Below the pieces are notes generated by a model, which searched no databases, had not been told where the DNA came from, and saw nothing but the letters and a program-made list of their open reading frames with translations. A program made the position numbers and the translations under genes. Shown piece by piece: positions 44,801 to 52,672 of a stretch of DNA of 64,000 bases (the stretch's first letter is position 1; each line of letters opens with the position of its first letter). The DNA comes from Nocardia alni (GTDB lineage: Bacteria; Actinomycetota; Actinomycetes; Mycobacteriales; Mycobacteriaceae), in contig NZ_JAGPOX010000016.1 in the NCBI RefSeq assembly GCF_019038435.1, positions 25,522 to 89,521 on the forward strand. Reading direction: 5' to 3'.

Positions 44801-47800
44801 AGATCACCGGCCCGGACGGCGTGCTGGCCACCGCGGCGAAGGTCGTATTGCAGCAGCTCGGCCTGTCCGAGAAGGTGTCCGCACCCGAGGCGGCCGACGA
44901 CTCCCTGGTGGATCTTGTTGCCGCGGAGCTGGGTTCGGACTGGCCCCGGCTGGTCGCACCCGCCTTCGACGCCAAGAAGGCCGTGCTGATCGACGACCGG
45001 TGGGCCACCGCGCGTGAGGATCTGGCCCGGCTGTGGCTGGCCGACGACGCCGGATCCGGCGACGGCCCGGTCTTCGGATTCCTCGGTGGCGGCGAAGCCG
45101 TTGCCGCGCAGGCGGACTGGTGGCGTCAGCGCGCGATGAGCGAGGCCCGCTCGGTGCTGGCCGGAGTCTACGAGCGCATCGCCGAGGCCGCCCGCAGCAC
45201 CGCGGAGACGGGCGAGTGGTCCTCGGACATCGCCGTGATCACCGGCGCCAGCAGGGGTTCCATCGCCTCGGCCGCCACCGCGCGGCTGCTCGGCGGCGGC
45301 GCGACGGTCATCGTGACCACCTCCCGCCTGGACGACGAGCGCCTGGGTTTCTACAAGAAGCTCTACCGCGAGAACGCCCGCAGTGGCGCGAATCTGTGGG
45401 TGGTGCCCGCGAACATGGCGTCCTACCAGGATGTGGACGCGTTGATCGACTGGGTCGGCACCGAACAGGTCGACAACGCCGGCGGTGCGAAGGTTCTGGT
45501 CAAGGAGGCGTTGACCCCGACGCTGCTGCTGCCGTTCGCCGCGCCCCGCGTGGCCGGTGACCTCGCCGACGCCGGCGCCCGCGCCGAAATGGAGATGCGG
45601 GTCCTGCTGTGGTCGGTCGAGCGGCTGATCGGCGGCCTGTCCGCCATCGGGGCCGACCATGACGTCGACGCGAAACTGCATGTGCTGCTACCGGGTTCGC
45701 CCAACCGCGGCATGTTCGGCGGCGACGGCGCGTACGGCGAGTCCAAGGCCGCGCTGGATGCCGTCGTGGCCAAGTGGCGCGCGGAGAAGTCCTGGGCGCA
45801 GCGGGTCACCCTGGTGCACGCGCTGATCGGCTGGGTCCGCGGTACCGGACTCATGGGCGGCAACGATCCTCTGGTCGAGGCCGTCGAGAAGGCCGGGGTG
45901 CACACCTGGTCCACCGAGGAGATGGCCGCGGAGCTGCTCAAGTGGTGCACCGGCCGGGCCCGCGTGGTCACCGCGCAGGGACCGCAGCAGATCGACCTGA
46001 CCGGCGGACTGGCCGGCGCCAAGCTGGACCTGCCCGAACTGGCCAAGCAGGCGCGGGAGGCGGCCGAAGCCGCGGAGGACTCGGAAGGGGCTGACGGACG
46101 GACCATTTCGGCTCTGCCCGCCCCGCCGACCCTGAGCTCCAAACTGCCCACCCCCGAATGGGGTTCGGTCACCGCCGATCTCGCCGATATGGTCGTCATC
46201 GTCGGCGCGGGCGAGCTCGGACCCTACGGTTCGGCGCGCACCCGCTTCGAAATGGAAGTCTCCGAGGAACTCTCGGCCGCGGGCGTGCTGGAACTGGCCT
46301 GGACCACCGGCCTGATCGTCTGGGAGAACGAACCCAAGGCGGGCTGGTACGACGCCGAATCCGGTGACTACGTCGACGAATCCGAGATCGCCGAGCGGTA
46401 CCACGACACCGTCGTCGAGCGCTGCGGCATCCGTCGCTACGGCGACGACGGCGCCATGGCCGACAACACCGCCCCGCTGCTGACCTCGGTGTTCCTGGAC
46501 AAGGATCTGACCTTCGTGGTCAACGGCGAGGCCGAGGCGCGCGCCTTCTACTCCGCCAACCCGGAGCAGACGGTCATCACCCCGGTCGAGGGCACGGGCG
46601 ACTGGCAGGTGATTCGCAAGGCGGGCACCGAGATTCGCGTGCCGCGCAAGGCGAAGCTGTCGCGCACGGTCGGCGGGCAGATCCCCACCGGCTGGGATCC
46701 CACCAAGTGGGGCATCTCCGCCGATATGGCCGCCTCGATCGACCGGGTCGCGCTGTGGAACATCGTGTGCACGGTGGACGCGTTCCTGTCCTCGGGCTTC
46801 AGCCCCGCCGAGCTGCTGAGCTGGGTGCACCCGTCGCTGGTAGCCAACACCCAGGGCACCGGCATGGGCGGTATGAGCTCGATGCGGTCGCTGTACATCG
46901 ACAACCTGCTCGGTGAGCCGAGGGCGAACGACATCCTGCAGGAGGCCCTGCCGAACGTCGCGCTGGCCCACGTGGTGCAGTCGTACGTCGGCTCCTACGG
47001 CGGGATGATCCACCCGGTCGCCGCGTGTGCGACCGCGGCGGTGTCGGTCGAGGAGGGCATGGACAAGATCCGGCTCGGCAAGGCCGAACTGGTGGTCGCC
47101 GGTGGTTTCGACGATCTCGGCATCGAGGGCATCGTGGGCTTCGGTGACATGTCGGCCACCGCGGACTCGGCGGTCATGAGCGCCAAGGGCATCAACGATC
47201 GCTACTTCTCCCGTGCCAACGACCGGCGTCGCGGCGGATTCGTCGAATCCCAGGGCGGCGGAACGGTTCTGCTGGCCCGCGGTGATGTCGCGGCGGAGAT
47301 GGGCCTGCCGGTGCTCGGTGTGGTCGCGTTCGCGCAGTCCTTCGCCGACGGTGTGCACACCTCCATCCCGGCCCCCGGCCTGGGTGCGCTCGGCGCGGGC
47401 CGCGGCGGCGCGGAATCGCGTCTGGCGCGGGAGCTGCGCAGGCTGGGCGTGACTCCGGACGAGGTCGCGGTGGTCTCCAAGCACGACACCTCCACCGGGG
47501 CCAACGATCCCAACGAGTCCGAACTGCACGAGCGGCTGGCGGGCGCGCTGGGGCGCTCGGAAGGCGCGCCACTGTTCGTGGTGTCGCAGAAGTCGCTGAC
47601 CGGTCACGCCAAGGGCGGCGCGGCGGCCTTCCAGATGATCGGCCTGTGCCAGGTGCTCGAGCAGGGAGTCATCCCGCCGAACCGCAGCCTGGACTGTGTC
47701 GATGAGAAGATGGCCGAATACCCGCACCTGGTGTGGCCGCGCGAGCCGCTGCGCATGCGGGAGAAGTTCGCGCTGAAGGCCGGTCTGGTGACCTCGCTGG

Positions 47801-48123
47801 GCTTCGGTCACGTGTCCGGGCTGCTGGCGATCGTGCACCCGCAGGCGTTCGTCGCCGCGCTCGACCCCGAGCGTCGCGAGGACTACCAGCGTCGTGCGCA
47901 ACAGCGTCAGCTGGACGGACGCCAGCGGTTCGTCGAGGCCATGTGCGGCGGCGCCCCGCTGTACGAGCGGCCCGCCGACCGTCGCCTCGGCGGCGACGGC
48001 ACGCCCGCCGCGAAGTCCCGTCAGCTCGAGGCCGACGTGCTGCTGTCCAACGAGGCCCGCTTGGGCGCCGATGGGCTGTACCTGGCCCAGGGTGCTTGCA
48101 GCACGGGCGAACTCGCCGAGTAG
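38809..48123 (+). CDS. fas: Type I fatty acid synthase (multidomain FAS-I)
   Basis: 3104 residues from TTG 38809 (AGGA ten bases upstream), close to the mycobacterial FAS-I length. Domains in order: acyltransferase (GHSQG, Ser160), enoyl reductase (LLAGMTPTTVDAKIVAAAANAGHWAELAGGG, about residues 420-800), dehydratase with a MaoC-like hot dog (SGDHNPIH near 1250), malonyl/palmitoyl transferase (GHSVGEY, Ser1464), ACP (GVSSRRNQLL, pantetheine on Ser1834 or 1835), ketoreductase (VITGASRGSIASAATARLL near 2145) and ketosynthase (HPVAACATAA, Cys2740; His in VSKHDTSTGANDPNE and KSLTGHAKGG). An Ala/Pro linker precedes the ACP. It makes C16-C26 acyl-CoA primers for membrane lipids and mycolic acids. 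AcpS is encoded separately just downstream. Confidence 0.98.
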   Translation: MTINESTGTGASARMAGGVPDTGIKSSLVDRLLAGQAYALAFGGQGAQWLGELEEIGRDSALEPELTDLVNEAATKLEPVASQLLVVRPMGFDPVGWMLEDELADPDAGEDSAAPAPQVLRSAAISMPGVFLTQAAALRALRLQGLDPATHAPVAVIGHSQGLLAARAAQTHGAQDAELLALAQLIGAAATLVARRRGLVPVGEKSPMVAVSNVDPEQLKAIVAELSQGVDVAAAAVVSIRNGRRRVVLSGTVAQLDRVRRRCAEINAEQTRDREAKKRGGAVFAPVFEDIEVEIGFHHPALTETVDLVAGWANQCGLDVEQASELARAILVDPVDWVSIVEGAVSEGAQWVLDLGPGDLLTRLTQGSLRGTGVGIVAVATRPGQRALFTPGAAPEVAPAWASFAPKPIRLPNGRIVVETAFTRLTGRSPILLAGMTPTTVDAKIVAAAANAGHWAELAGGGQVTEQIFADRVAELKTLLHPGRQVQFNSLFLDPYLWKLQLGGKRLVQKARAAGAPFDGVIVTAGIPELDEAVALIEELTEVGISHVAFKPGTVAQIRAVLRIADAVPDYPVIMHIEGGRAGGHHSWEDLDDLLLDTYAELRNRTNVIVCVGGGIGTPERATEYLTGEWSAAHGYPSMPLDGVLVGTAAMATLEATTAPEVKQLLVDTPGHPEWVGAGTAVGGMASGRSQLGADIHEIDNAASRTGRLLDDVAGDADAVAERRAEIIEALNRTAKPYFGDIASMTYLEWLERYVELAVGLDRRKDFDCGTDLGDAIADATRSVWLDITWRDRFAEMVRRTESRVHPADRGEIPTLFAGDDAFETPVQAICALKQQYPAVAEAVLHPADVPFFVALCKTPGKPVNFVPVVDQDVRRWWRSDSLWQAHDSRYGADQVCIIPGTVAVAGITRVDEPVGELLDRFEQDTAYSLVRGGVTPLAVDARRRAEITAGAIDIVLAAPDVQWAGRSTLNPVHRLGDPGEWAVDGKGAHHATTGATLVAIDGPDTDHAYVELTVPLTGANAVRIRITVPASAYNGGAPVISEDDAEAAMSALLAVAAGQKLPEVKSGVAHVNLAWSPDMIADHAGVTGSGLPTSLSTIGRTVPDVLVGACWPAVFAVLGATRTENGKHVIEGMLDLVHLDHRIELTGELPDEHAVLAVRAESGAVVDTDLGRVVEVRVSVGVMRDHGLDTPVVANLVERFAIRGRNGAGELSDPPRAGGTVSEQATDTPRRRRRDVALTAPRAMAAFAEVSGDHNPIHTSVNAAKLAGLGSPIVHGMWLSAAAQHAVSALDPESPLPPRTVVAWTTRFLGMVRPGAQIDVRVERVAVDAGSEIVEVSCRIEGDLVMTGTGRLAAPRTVYAFPGQGIQAKGMGLDARSRSKAAKEVWERADKHTREALGFSILAVVRDNPTFLKARGVEYRHPQGVLHLTQFTQVAMAVLGVAQVEELREAGAFVEGAMLAGHSVGEYNALAAVAGVLPLEAVLEVVFQRGSAMHELVPRDAKGRSDYRMAAIRPSQIGLPDAEVISWVESVGERVGEFLEVVNLNLRGAQYAIAGTVKGLEELEDEIERRRAEFGGKRAFILVPGIDVPFHSTVLRKGVAEFRGKLEELLPTELHPEVLTGRYIPNLVPKPFSLERDFVQEIADLVPSEPLSAVLADWDSWAARPSELCRVVLIELLAWQFASPVRWIETQDLLFTDVEQGGLGVERFVEIGLAATPTVANLASNTLKLPQFASAKVEVLNIERESGAVYSTDTDPAPVDEPEDVVVETAPAAAAPAAAPAAAPTAPAGGPRPDDIGFTAADATRVLIALWTKLRMDQIGPVDTIEGLCDGVSSRRNQLLVDLGSELSLGAIDGAADADMGALSATVERLARTYKPFGSVLSDSISDHLRKVFGPSGKRPAAIAERVKKVWQLGDGWAHHVTAEVSLGTREGASVRGGDLGGLSSGVLADGAAVDAAIDAAVQAVAGRRGVAVSIPSAGGGGGATVDAAALGEFTEQITGPDGVLATAAKVVLQQLGLSEKVSAPEAADDSLVDLVAAELGSDWPRLVAPAFDAKKAVLIDDRWATAREDLARLWLADDAGSGDGPVFGFLGGGEAVAAQADWWRQRAMSEARSVLAGVYERIAEAARSTAETGEWSSDIAVITGASRGSIASAATARLLGGGATVIVTTSRLDDERLGFYKKLYRENARSGANLWVVPANMASYQDVDALIDWVGTEQVDNAGGAKVLVKEALTPTLLLPFAAPRVAGDLADAGARAEMEMRVLLWSVERLIGGLSAIGADHDVDAKLHVLLPGSPNRGMFGGDGAYGESKAALDAVVAKWRAEKSWAQRVTLVHALIGWVRGTGLMGGNDPLVEAVEKAGVHTWSTEEMAAELLKWCTGRARVVTAQGPQQIDLTGGLAGAKLDLPELAKQAREAAEAAEDSEGADGRTISALPAPPTLSSKLPTPEWGSVTADLADMVVIVGAGELGPYGSARTRFEMEVSEELSAAGVLELAWTTGLIVWENEPKAGWYDAESGDYVDESEIAERYHDTVVERCGIRRYGDDGAMADNTAPLLTSVFLDKDLTFVVNGEAEARAFYSANPEQTVITPVEGTGDWQVIRKAGTEIRVPRKAKLSRTVGGQIPTGWDPTKWGISADMAASIDRVALWNIVCTVDAFLSSGFSPAELLSWVHPSLVANTQGTGMGGMSSMRSLYIDNLLGEPRANDILQEALPNVALAHVVQSYVGSYGGMIHPVAACATAAVSVEEGMDKIRLGKAELVVAGGFDDLGIEGIVGFGDMSATADSAVMSAKGINDRYFSRANDRRRGGFVESQGGGTVLLARGDVAAEMGLPVLGVVAFAQSFADGVHTSIPAPGLGALGAGRGGAESRLARELRRLGVTPDEVAVVSKHDTSTGANDPNESELHERLAGALGRSEGAPLFVVSQKSLTGHAKGGAAAFQMIGLCQVLEQGVIPPNRSLDCVDEKMAEYPHLVWPREPLRMREKFALKAGLVTSLGFGHVSGLLAIVHPQAFVAALDPERREDYQRRAQQRQLDGRQRFVEAMCGGAPLYERPADRRLGGDGTPAAKSRQLEADVLLSNEARLGADGLYLAQGACSTGELAE

Positions 48124-48134
48124 GCGCGCACAGT

Positions 48135-48166
48135 GCGGCGCCGCCCCATCCCTGGGGCGGCGCCGC
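48135..48166 (+). terminator. Strong hairpin between fas and acpS
   Basis: A perfect 13-bp GC stem (GCGGCGCCGCCCC with GGGGCGGCGCCGC) around a six-base loop starts 11 bases after the fas stop and about 100 bp before acpS. There is no T-run. It may stop, attenuate or stabilise the fas transcript. Confidence 0.65.
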
Positions 48167-48265
48167 CTGTGTATCTCATCAGGCGGACGGACCGCCGGGT
48201 TCGCGGCCGGTGCGGGTACGCTGCGGACACATCACCCCTGAACTACGACGAGGAGCTCGTTCGCC

Positions 48266-48688
48266 TTGACGATCCTGGGTATCGGCCTGGATTTGGTCAC
48301 CATCTCCGAATTCGCCGAACAGCTCGAACGTGCTGGAACCACCATGCTGCGCGAGAGTTTCACCGCCGGTGAGCGGCGCTACTGTCAGAGCAAGGGCACC
48401 GACCCTGCCCGAAGCTTCGCCGCGCGCTGGGCCGCCAAGGAGGCCGTGCTCAAGGCGTGGGCCACCTCCCGCTTCGCGCGGAGCCCGCAGATCGGTGACA
48501 ACCCGTATCCCCTCATCGAGGTGGTCAACGACGCTTGGGGCCGCCCCAGCATCAAACTTCACGGTCTGGCCGCCGAATTCCTGCCCCGGGCCCGAGTTCA
48601 CCTGTCCCTGACCCACGATGGTGACACCGCCGCCGCCATGGTCGTGCTCGAAGATCCGGGCGAACTGGCCGACCTCCTCGAGCACTGA
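48266..48688 (+). CDS. acpS: Holo-ACP synthase (4'-phosphopantetheinyl transferase)
   Basis: 140 residues from TTG 48266, with GAGGAG about 11 bases upstream. AcpS motifs: ILGIGLDLVTISEF with the metal-binding Asp, and FAARWAAKEAVLKAW with Glu and Lys, then the C-terminal HLSLTHDGDTAAAMVVLE. It transfers phosphopantetheine from CoA to the ACP domain of FAS-I. The 25-residue insertion after the WAAKEA helix (TSRFARSPQIGDNPYPLIEVV) is like the mycobacterial enzyme. It sits 142 bp after fas with a hairpin between. A decayed fragment of an acpS-like 3' end follows at 48697. Confidence 0.95.
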   Translation: MTILGIGLDLVTISEFAEQLERAGTTMLRESFTAGERRYCQSKGTDPARSFAARWAAKEAVLKAWATSRFARSPQIGDNPYPLIEVVNDAWGRPSIKLHGLAAEFLPRARVHLSLTHDGDTAAAMVVLEDPGELADLLEH

Positions 48689-48696
48689 GCGGTCTC

Positions 48697-48762
48697 GAGT
48701 TCCTGGCGCGCGCCTGGGTCCGCCTTTTCCTGACTCACGGTGGCGCCACCGTCGCTGTCTAC
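48697..48762 (+). pseudogene. Decayed acpS-like 3' fragment
   Basis: Twenty-two codons read EFLARAWVRLFLTHGGATVAVY in one frame, against EFLPRARVHLSLTHDGDTAA plus two more residues at 48575-48640 in the intact acpS: 13 of 22 residues agree without gaps and many DNA differences are in third codon positions. No start codon or upstream AcpS motif is present. It looks like the remnant of a partial tandem duplication 122 bp downstream of the original. Confidence 0.6.
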
Positions 48763-48902
48763 TCGCTGGCCATCGGCGGTAGCGCGGCGATGAACGGCGA
48801 GCGGTGTCGGCACCCCGGCGTTCTCCGCCCGGAATTCGATGGCGCGGTCGCGGACTCCGGCCGAAGGCGTTCCGGCACGACGAAGTTCGCGAGGCGACGA
48901 CG

Positions 48903-50789
48903 TCAGTCCGTGCTCGTTTCCACTCCCGCATCTGCGGTCTCGGCCCGGGCCGCGGTGGTGATCTGCTGCATGCGTGGGGTGTTGTAGCCGCTGCGCACCG
49001 ACCAGGCGAACAGGATCAGGCCGCCGGCGATCACGACCAGGGTGTCCCACGGGAACGCGATGGCCGGATGCTTCGCCGGACCGAACGCGCCGTAGTACGA
49101 GATCGGCAGAACCGCGAGCAGCAGTACCGGCAGCCAGGAACTGCGCAGGACGTCGTGGCGGAACTCGCCTCCCACGGTCAGCCAGGTGGCGATCCAGAGG
49201 AAGACCACGTCCGCGCACATCGCCACGAAATAGACCACGAATCCCCATGATCCGTCCGCTGGCGGCGTCAGCCGGGCCACCCAGCCGCCCATCACCTGGA
49301 TGTAGATCCAGGCCACCAGGTAGATCGCGCCGGCGATATCGGATGCCACCGTCGCGGCCCGGTTCGGGAACCAGCCGTGCGCGCGGGCGTAGTACCAGCC
49401 GAAGATCGGCATCCCGAGGAAGGAGCCGGCGATGAGGTCGATCAGGGTCTCGTAGCCGCCCCAGTACATCGCCAGGATGCTGGCCAGATAACCCAGCGGT
49501 GCGAGCAGCCACAGCCACGGCAGCCGGAACGGCCGGTGCAGATCGGGAGCGTAGCGGCGGAAGACCGGCAGGCTGACCCCGCCCATCATGAACGTCAGCG
49601 CGGTGGCGCTGGTGATGATGCCGACCATCTTGTACCAGCTCGGCGCCGGATACATGAACAGGATGCCGACCACGACCGAGATCACCACCGACCGCCACGG
49701 GATCGCGAACCGGTTGGTGGATTGAAATGCCTTGGGCAGGAACCGATGGACGGACAGGCCGTAGACGATGCGGGTGGTCACCCCGGTGTAGACCCAGCCG
49801 GTACCCGCGGGAGAGATGCCCGCGTCCACCAACAGCACCCACGCCCAGGCGCCCAGCCAGCCGATCCCCGCGGCACGCAAGGCGTCCACCATCGGTCCGT
49901 TCGCCCAGGAGCTGTTTGCCAGGCCGGTCCAGTCGCCGACATGCACGCCCGCGGCGTGCCAGTTGATCGCGCCCAGGAAGCCGATCTGCAGCAGAATATA
50001 AACGCACATGCAGATCAGCACCGACCCGATCACCGCCAGCGGGACGTGCTTCTGCGGATTCTTGGCCTCACCAGCGAAGTCGATCGCCTGCCGGAAACCC
50101 AAGTAGGCGAACATGATTCCGGTCGAGGAGATGGCGTAGAAGATCGAGGAACTGCCCTCGGGCATGAATCCGCCATAGGCGTGATAATTCGTGCCGTCCA
50201 CGATCGTGAACAGGAATATCGCGGTCAGCGTGGGGACGATCAGCTTCCACCAGGTGACCCACCGGTTCACTTCGGCCAACAGCCGCACCCCGAAATAATT
50301 CACCAGGAAGAACAGCACCATCAGCGCGATCGCGAACAGCACACCGTTCGGCCAGGCCAGAATGTTCTTACCGTGCGAGGAATGCATCAGCCCGATATCG
50401 GTCTGGCTGCCCACATACGTGACGACGGCCTCGGCCTCGATCGCGGGCACCGTCACCGACGCGATGAAATAGATCCACCCCATCATCCACCCGGCGAATC
50501 GCCCGTGCGTGAGCTCCGGATACCGGACCAGCCCGCCGCTGCGCGGCAGCATCGCACCCAACTCGGCATAGTTCACCGCGATGAACAGCACCAACACCCC
50601 GCCGACCACCCAGGAGACGATCGCCGCGGGCCCCGCGACCGCCGCCGCCCCCAGCGAGGCGAACAACCACCCCGACCCGATGATCGACCCGATACAGATG
50701 AACAGCAGATGGGTGAACCCCACAGATTTCCGAAGCTGACGATCGGACTCTTCGAATTCCGCGATCGACGAAGGCTCGTGCACGGCCAT
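48903..50789 (-). CDS. APC-family amino acid permease
   Basis: 628 residues from ATG 50789 with GAGGTG upstream. About 13-14 hydrophobic helices. The start, GFTHLLFICIGSIIGSGWLFASLGAA, carries the GSG substrate-binding loop of APC transporters, and FRQAIDFAGEAKNPQKHVP is the conserved segment after helix 6. The length exceeds the usual 450-500 residues because of extra C-terminal helices, as in a subset of actinobacterial and Burkholderia-type permeases. It imports an amino acid or amine with protons; the substrate is unknown. Confidence 0.88.
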   Translation of the reverse strand: MAVHEPSSIAEFEESDRQLRKSVGFTHLLFICIGSIIGSGWLFASLGAAAVAGPAAIVSWVVGGVLVLFIAVNYAELGAMLPRSGGLVRYPELTHGRFAGWMMGWIYFIASVTVPAIEAEAVVTYVGSQTDIGLMHSSHGKNILAWPNGVLFAIALMVLFFLVNYFGVRLLAEVNRWVTWWKLIVPTLTAIFLFTIVDGTNYHAYGGFMPEGSSSIFYAISSTGIMFAYLGFRQAIDFAGEAKNPQKHVPLAVIGSVLICMCVYILLQIGFLGAINWHAAGVHVGDWTGLANSSWANGPMVDALRAAGIGWLGAWAWVLLVDAGISPAGTGWVYTGVTTRIVYGLSVHRFLPKAFQSTNRFAIPWRSVVISVVVGILFMYPAPSWYKMVGIITSATALTFMMGGVSLPVFRRYAPDLHRPFRLPWLWLLAPLGYLASILAMYWGGYETLIDLIAGSFLGMPIFGWYYARAHGWFPNRAATVASDIAGAIYLVAWIYIQVMGGWVARLTPPADGSWGFVVYFVAMCADVVFLWIATWLTVGGEFRHDVLRSSWLPVLLLAVLPISYYGAFGPAKHPAIAFPWDTLVVIAGGLILFAWSVRSGYNTPRMQQITTAARAETADAGVETSTD

Positions 50790-51081
50790 GTTCGCACCTC
50801 ACAGTGACGAGGTCTGCGCCGTAGAAGCTCCGAGCCCCAAGTCCGGCACCCTACGGAACACCCGGCGCCTGGTTCACACAGCATACGGCCCACCAATTGG
50901 CGTGCCACGGCTCTCGAGGCATTGTGACCCGATTGCCGCATTACGATCCGGACCCTGTGGGAGATCACCCATTTCGATCTCCAGTACCAGCATGCACGAC
51001 TGGATCGAGATGCGCGAAGGTCCTCCGATGAGTGGGCTGCCTACGCAGGATGAGCGCGCCGAAGTGCTTGGTCCGGGAGTG

Positions 51082-51716
51082 TTAGTAGGCCAGGTCGTCC
51101 CAGGGAATCTTGATCGGGAACGGGTGGATCGTTTCGATGTGGTCGTGAGCTTCGGGTGTCCACTCGTCGATCTGGACGTAGATCGCGTGATCGGGGCGCA
51201 ACGGTGTCATTCCGGGGGGCAGGACAACCTCGATCGATCGGGCGAAGGCCCGCACGACCTCGACGCGACGCGGGTTGACCCCGAGAGCCACCTCCCAGTA
51301 CCAAGGGATGCCGCTGGCCGCGTAGCGTGGGCCAGCACCTCACCGGCGAGCACCACGTCCTCGGCATGGATTGGGCCGAATTCGTCGCTGGGACAACGAA
51401 ATACAGTGAAGTCGGGTGTTATGAAACTGGATCGATCTCGAGCAAGGAAAACATTGATCTGAAATCCGACATCCAAATGCGGGTTCGAGGAGCCCCTCGC
51501 GGTGCGTCGGATAACGGTCTGGAGGGCATTCGTCATATGGAGGCTGTACGCCTGATGTTCGGGCAGACTCTGCCGCGCGACGACATCGTCGGCCACCCAT
51601 ACTGGGCAACCATCCTGCAACTCGATGTACCGTGCGGTTTCTTCGGGTAGTGCATCCAGCTCTTCCCAAGTCATGGTCGCCGGAAGTGCCGGTGAGGGGA
51701 CATATGGGATCAGCAT
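51082..51716 (-). pseudogene. Uma2-family (DUF820) endonuclease gene broken by an internal deletion
   Basis: From ATG 51716 the first part reads the Uma2 fold (MTWEELDALPEETARYIELQDGCPVWV, LDVGFQINVFLARD, FITPDFTVFRCPSDE, EDVVLAGEVLAHA). At about 51328 the frame changes: the remainder (YAASGIPWYWEVALGVNPRR and on to the stop at 51082) continues in another frame. Intact relatives have some 16 residues between the GEV strand and the YAASGIP helix, and here fewer than four codons remain, so a deletion of roughly 40 bases, not a multiple of three, has removed the segment and shifted the frame. The product is probably dead. Confidence 0.75.
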
Positions 51717-51755
51717 GACCACAGGCTAACCAGCCGCACCGACAACTTCCGCGTG

Positions 51756-52466
51756 TCAGCCTTCGGCTTCGCGCTGCCCGCCGGTGCGGGATTCCTTCTC
51801 CGCGACCAGCAGGTAGGCGACCATGAGGCGCTTGAGTTCGGAGACGGCGTCCTCGTGACGCAATCCGTCCTGGACGGAGAAGTTGAGCATGGAGTAGACG
51901 ACGTGGACCAGGACCTGGGCCATCATGGAGCGGCGGCCGCGGGGGGTGCGGGGCATGAGGGGGCGCAGCATTTGCTGGGCTACCTCGGCGAATTCCTTTT
52001 CGTGGATGGCGCCGGTGGCTCGGGTGGAGGGGGTGGACTGCATGGCGAGCCAGACCTCGCGGCGGGAGGGGTCGGTCATCCACAGGTCGGCCATGTGGTC
52101 GACGAAGCTGTTCATGTGGCGCAGCCAGTCCATGGACGGGACCTCGCCGTGGAAGTCGGACAGTTCCCTGGTCACCGCTACCAGGTCCTGACGGTTCAGC
52201 TCGCAGACGATCACATACTTGTTCGCGAAGAACTGGTACAGGGTGCCGATCGGCACCTCGGCGCGGGCGGCGACCTCCTCGCAGGTGAACGACTCGAACC
52301 CGACCTCTACCAACAGTTCCCGTGACGCTTGGAGCAGTGCGTCGAACTTGCGCTTGCTGCGTTCCTGAGTGGGTCGGCGGCGGGGCATCAGCTCTTGCGG
52401 ATCGTCCTGCAATTCCAACGCCGGGTCGACACGTCTGGTCGACTGTGTTGCCGCGCGCGCTTCCAC
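51756..52466 (-). CDS. TetR-family transcriptional regulator
   Basis: 236 residues from GTG 52466 (GTG 52469 and ATG 52388 are alternatives). A polar leader ending ELQDDPQELMPRRRPTQERSK precedes the HTH: FDALLQASRELLVEVGFESFTCEEVAARAEVPIGTLYQFFANKYVIV. The ligand domain has DFHGEVPSMDWLRHMNSFVDHMADLW. It is divergent from the membrane protein at 52673. It lies about 4 kb from fas-acpS, which raises the question of whether it is FasR-like; the sequence alone does not settle this. Confidence 0.88.
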   Translation of the reverse strand: MEARAATQSTRRVDPALELQDDPQELMPRRRPTQERSKRKFDALLQASRELLVEVGFESFTCEEVAARAEVPIGTLYQFFANKYVIVCELNRQDLVAVTRELSDFHGEVPSMDWLRHMNSFVDHMADLWMTDPSRREVWLAMQSTPSTRATGAIHEKEFAEVAQQMLRPLMPRTPRGRRSMMAQVLVHVVYSMLNFSVQDGLRHEDAVSELKRLMVAYLLVAEKESRTGGQREAEG

Positions 52467-52672
52467 CACGTCTATCAGGCTAGCCGTAGCGACACGCTGA
52501 TGACACGCGCCACCACCCATCCGGGCCGGATTCGGTGACGAACACCTACCGAGTACGCGCACCTTCGCTGCTCCTCAGTGCTCTGTGCGGACCATGTCCT
52601 TCTGTGTTGTCCCTCGCAGAGCCCCTTCTCGCACGGCCCTGATATCAGCACCCCTTTCGAAAGGCGTGATCC

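Noticed and set aside
51756..52466. Calling this TetR protein FasR
   Set aside because: It is near fas-acpS, but mycobacterial FasR lies in a different gene neighbourhood and I cannot compare sequences here. Kept as a plain TetR call.
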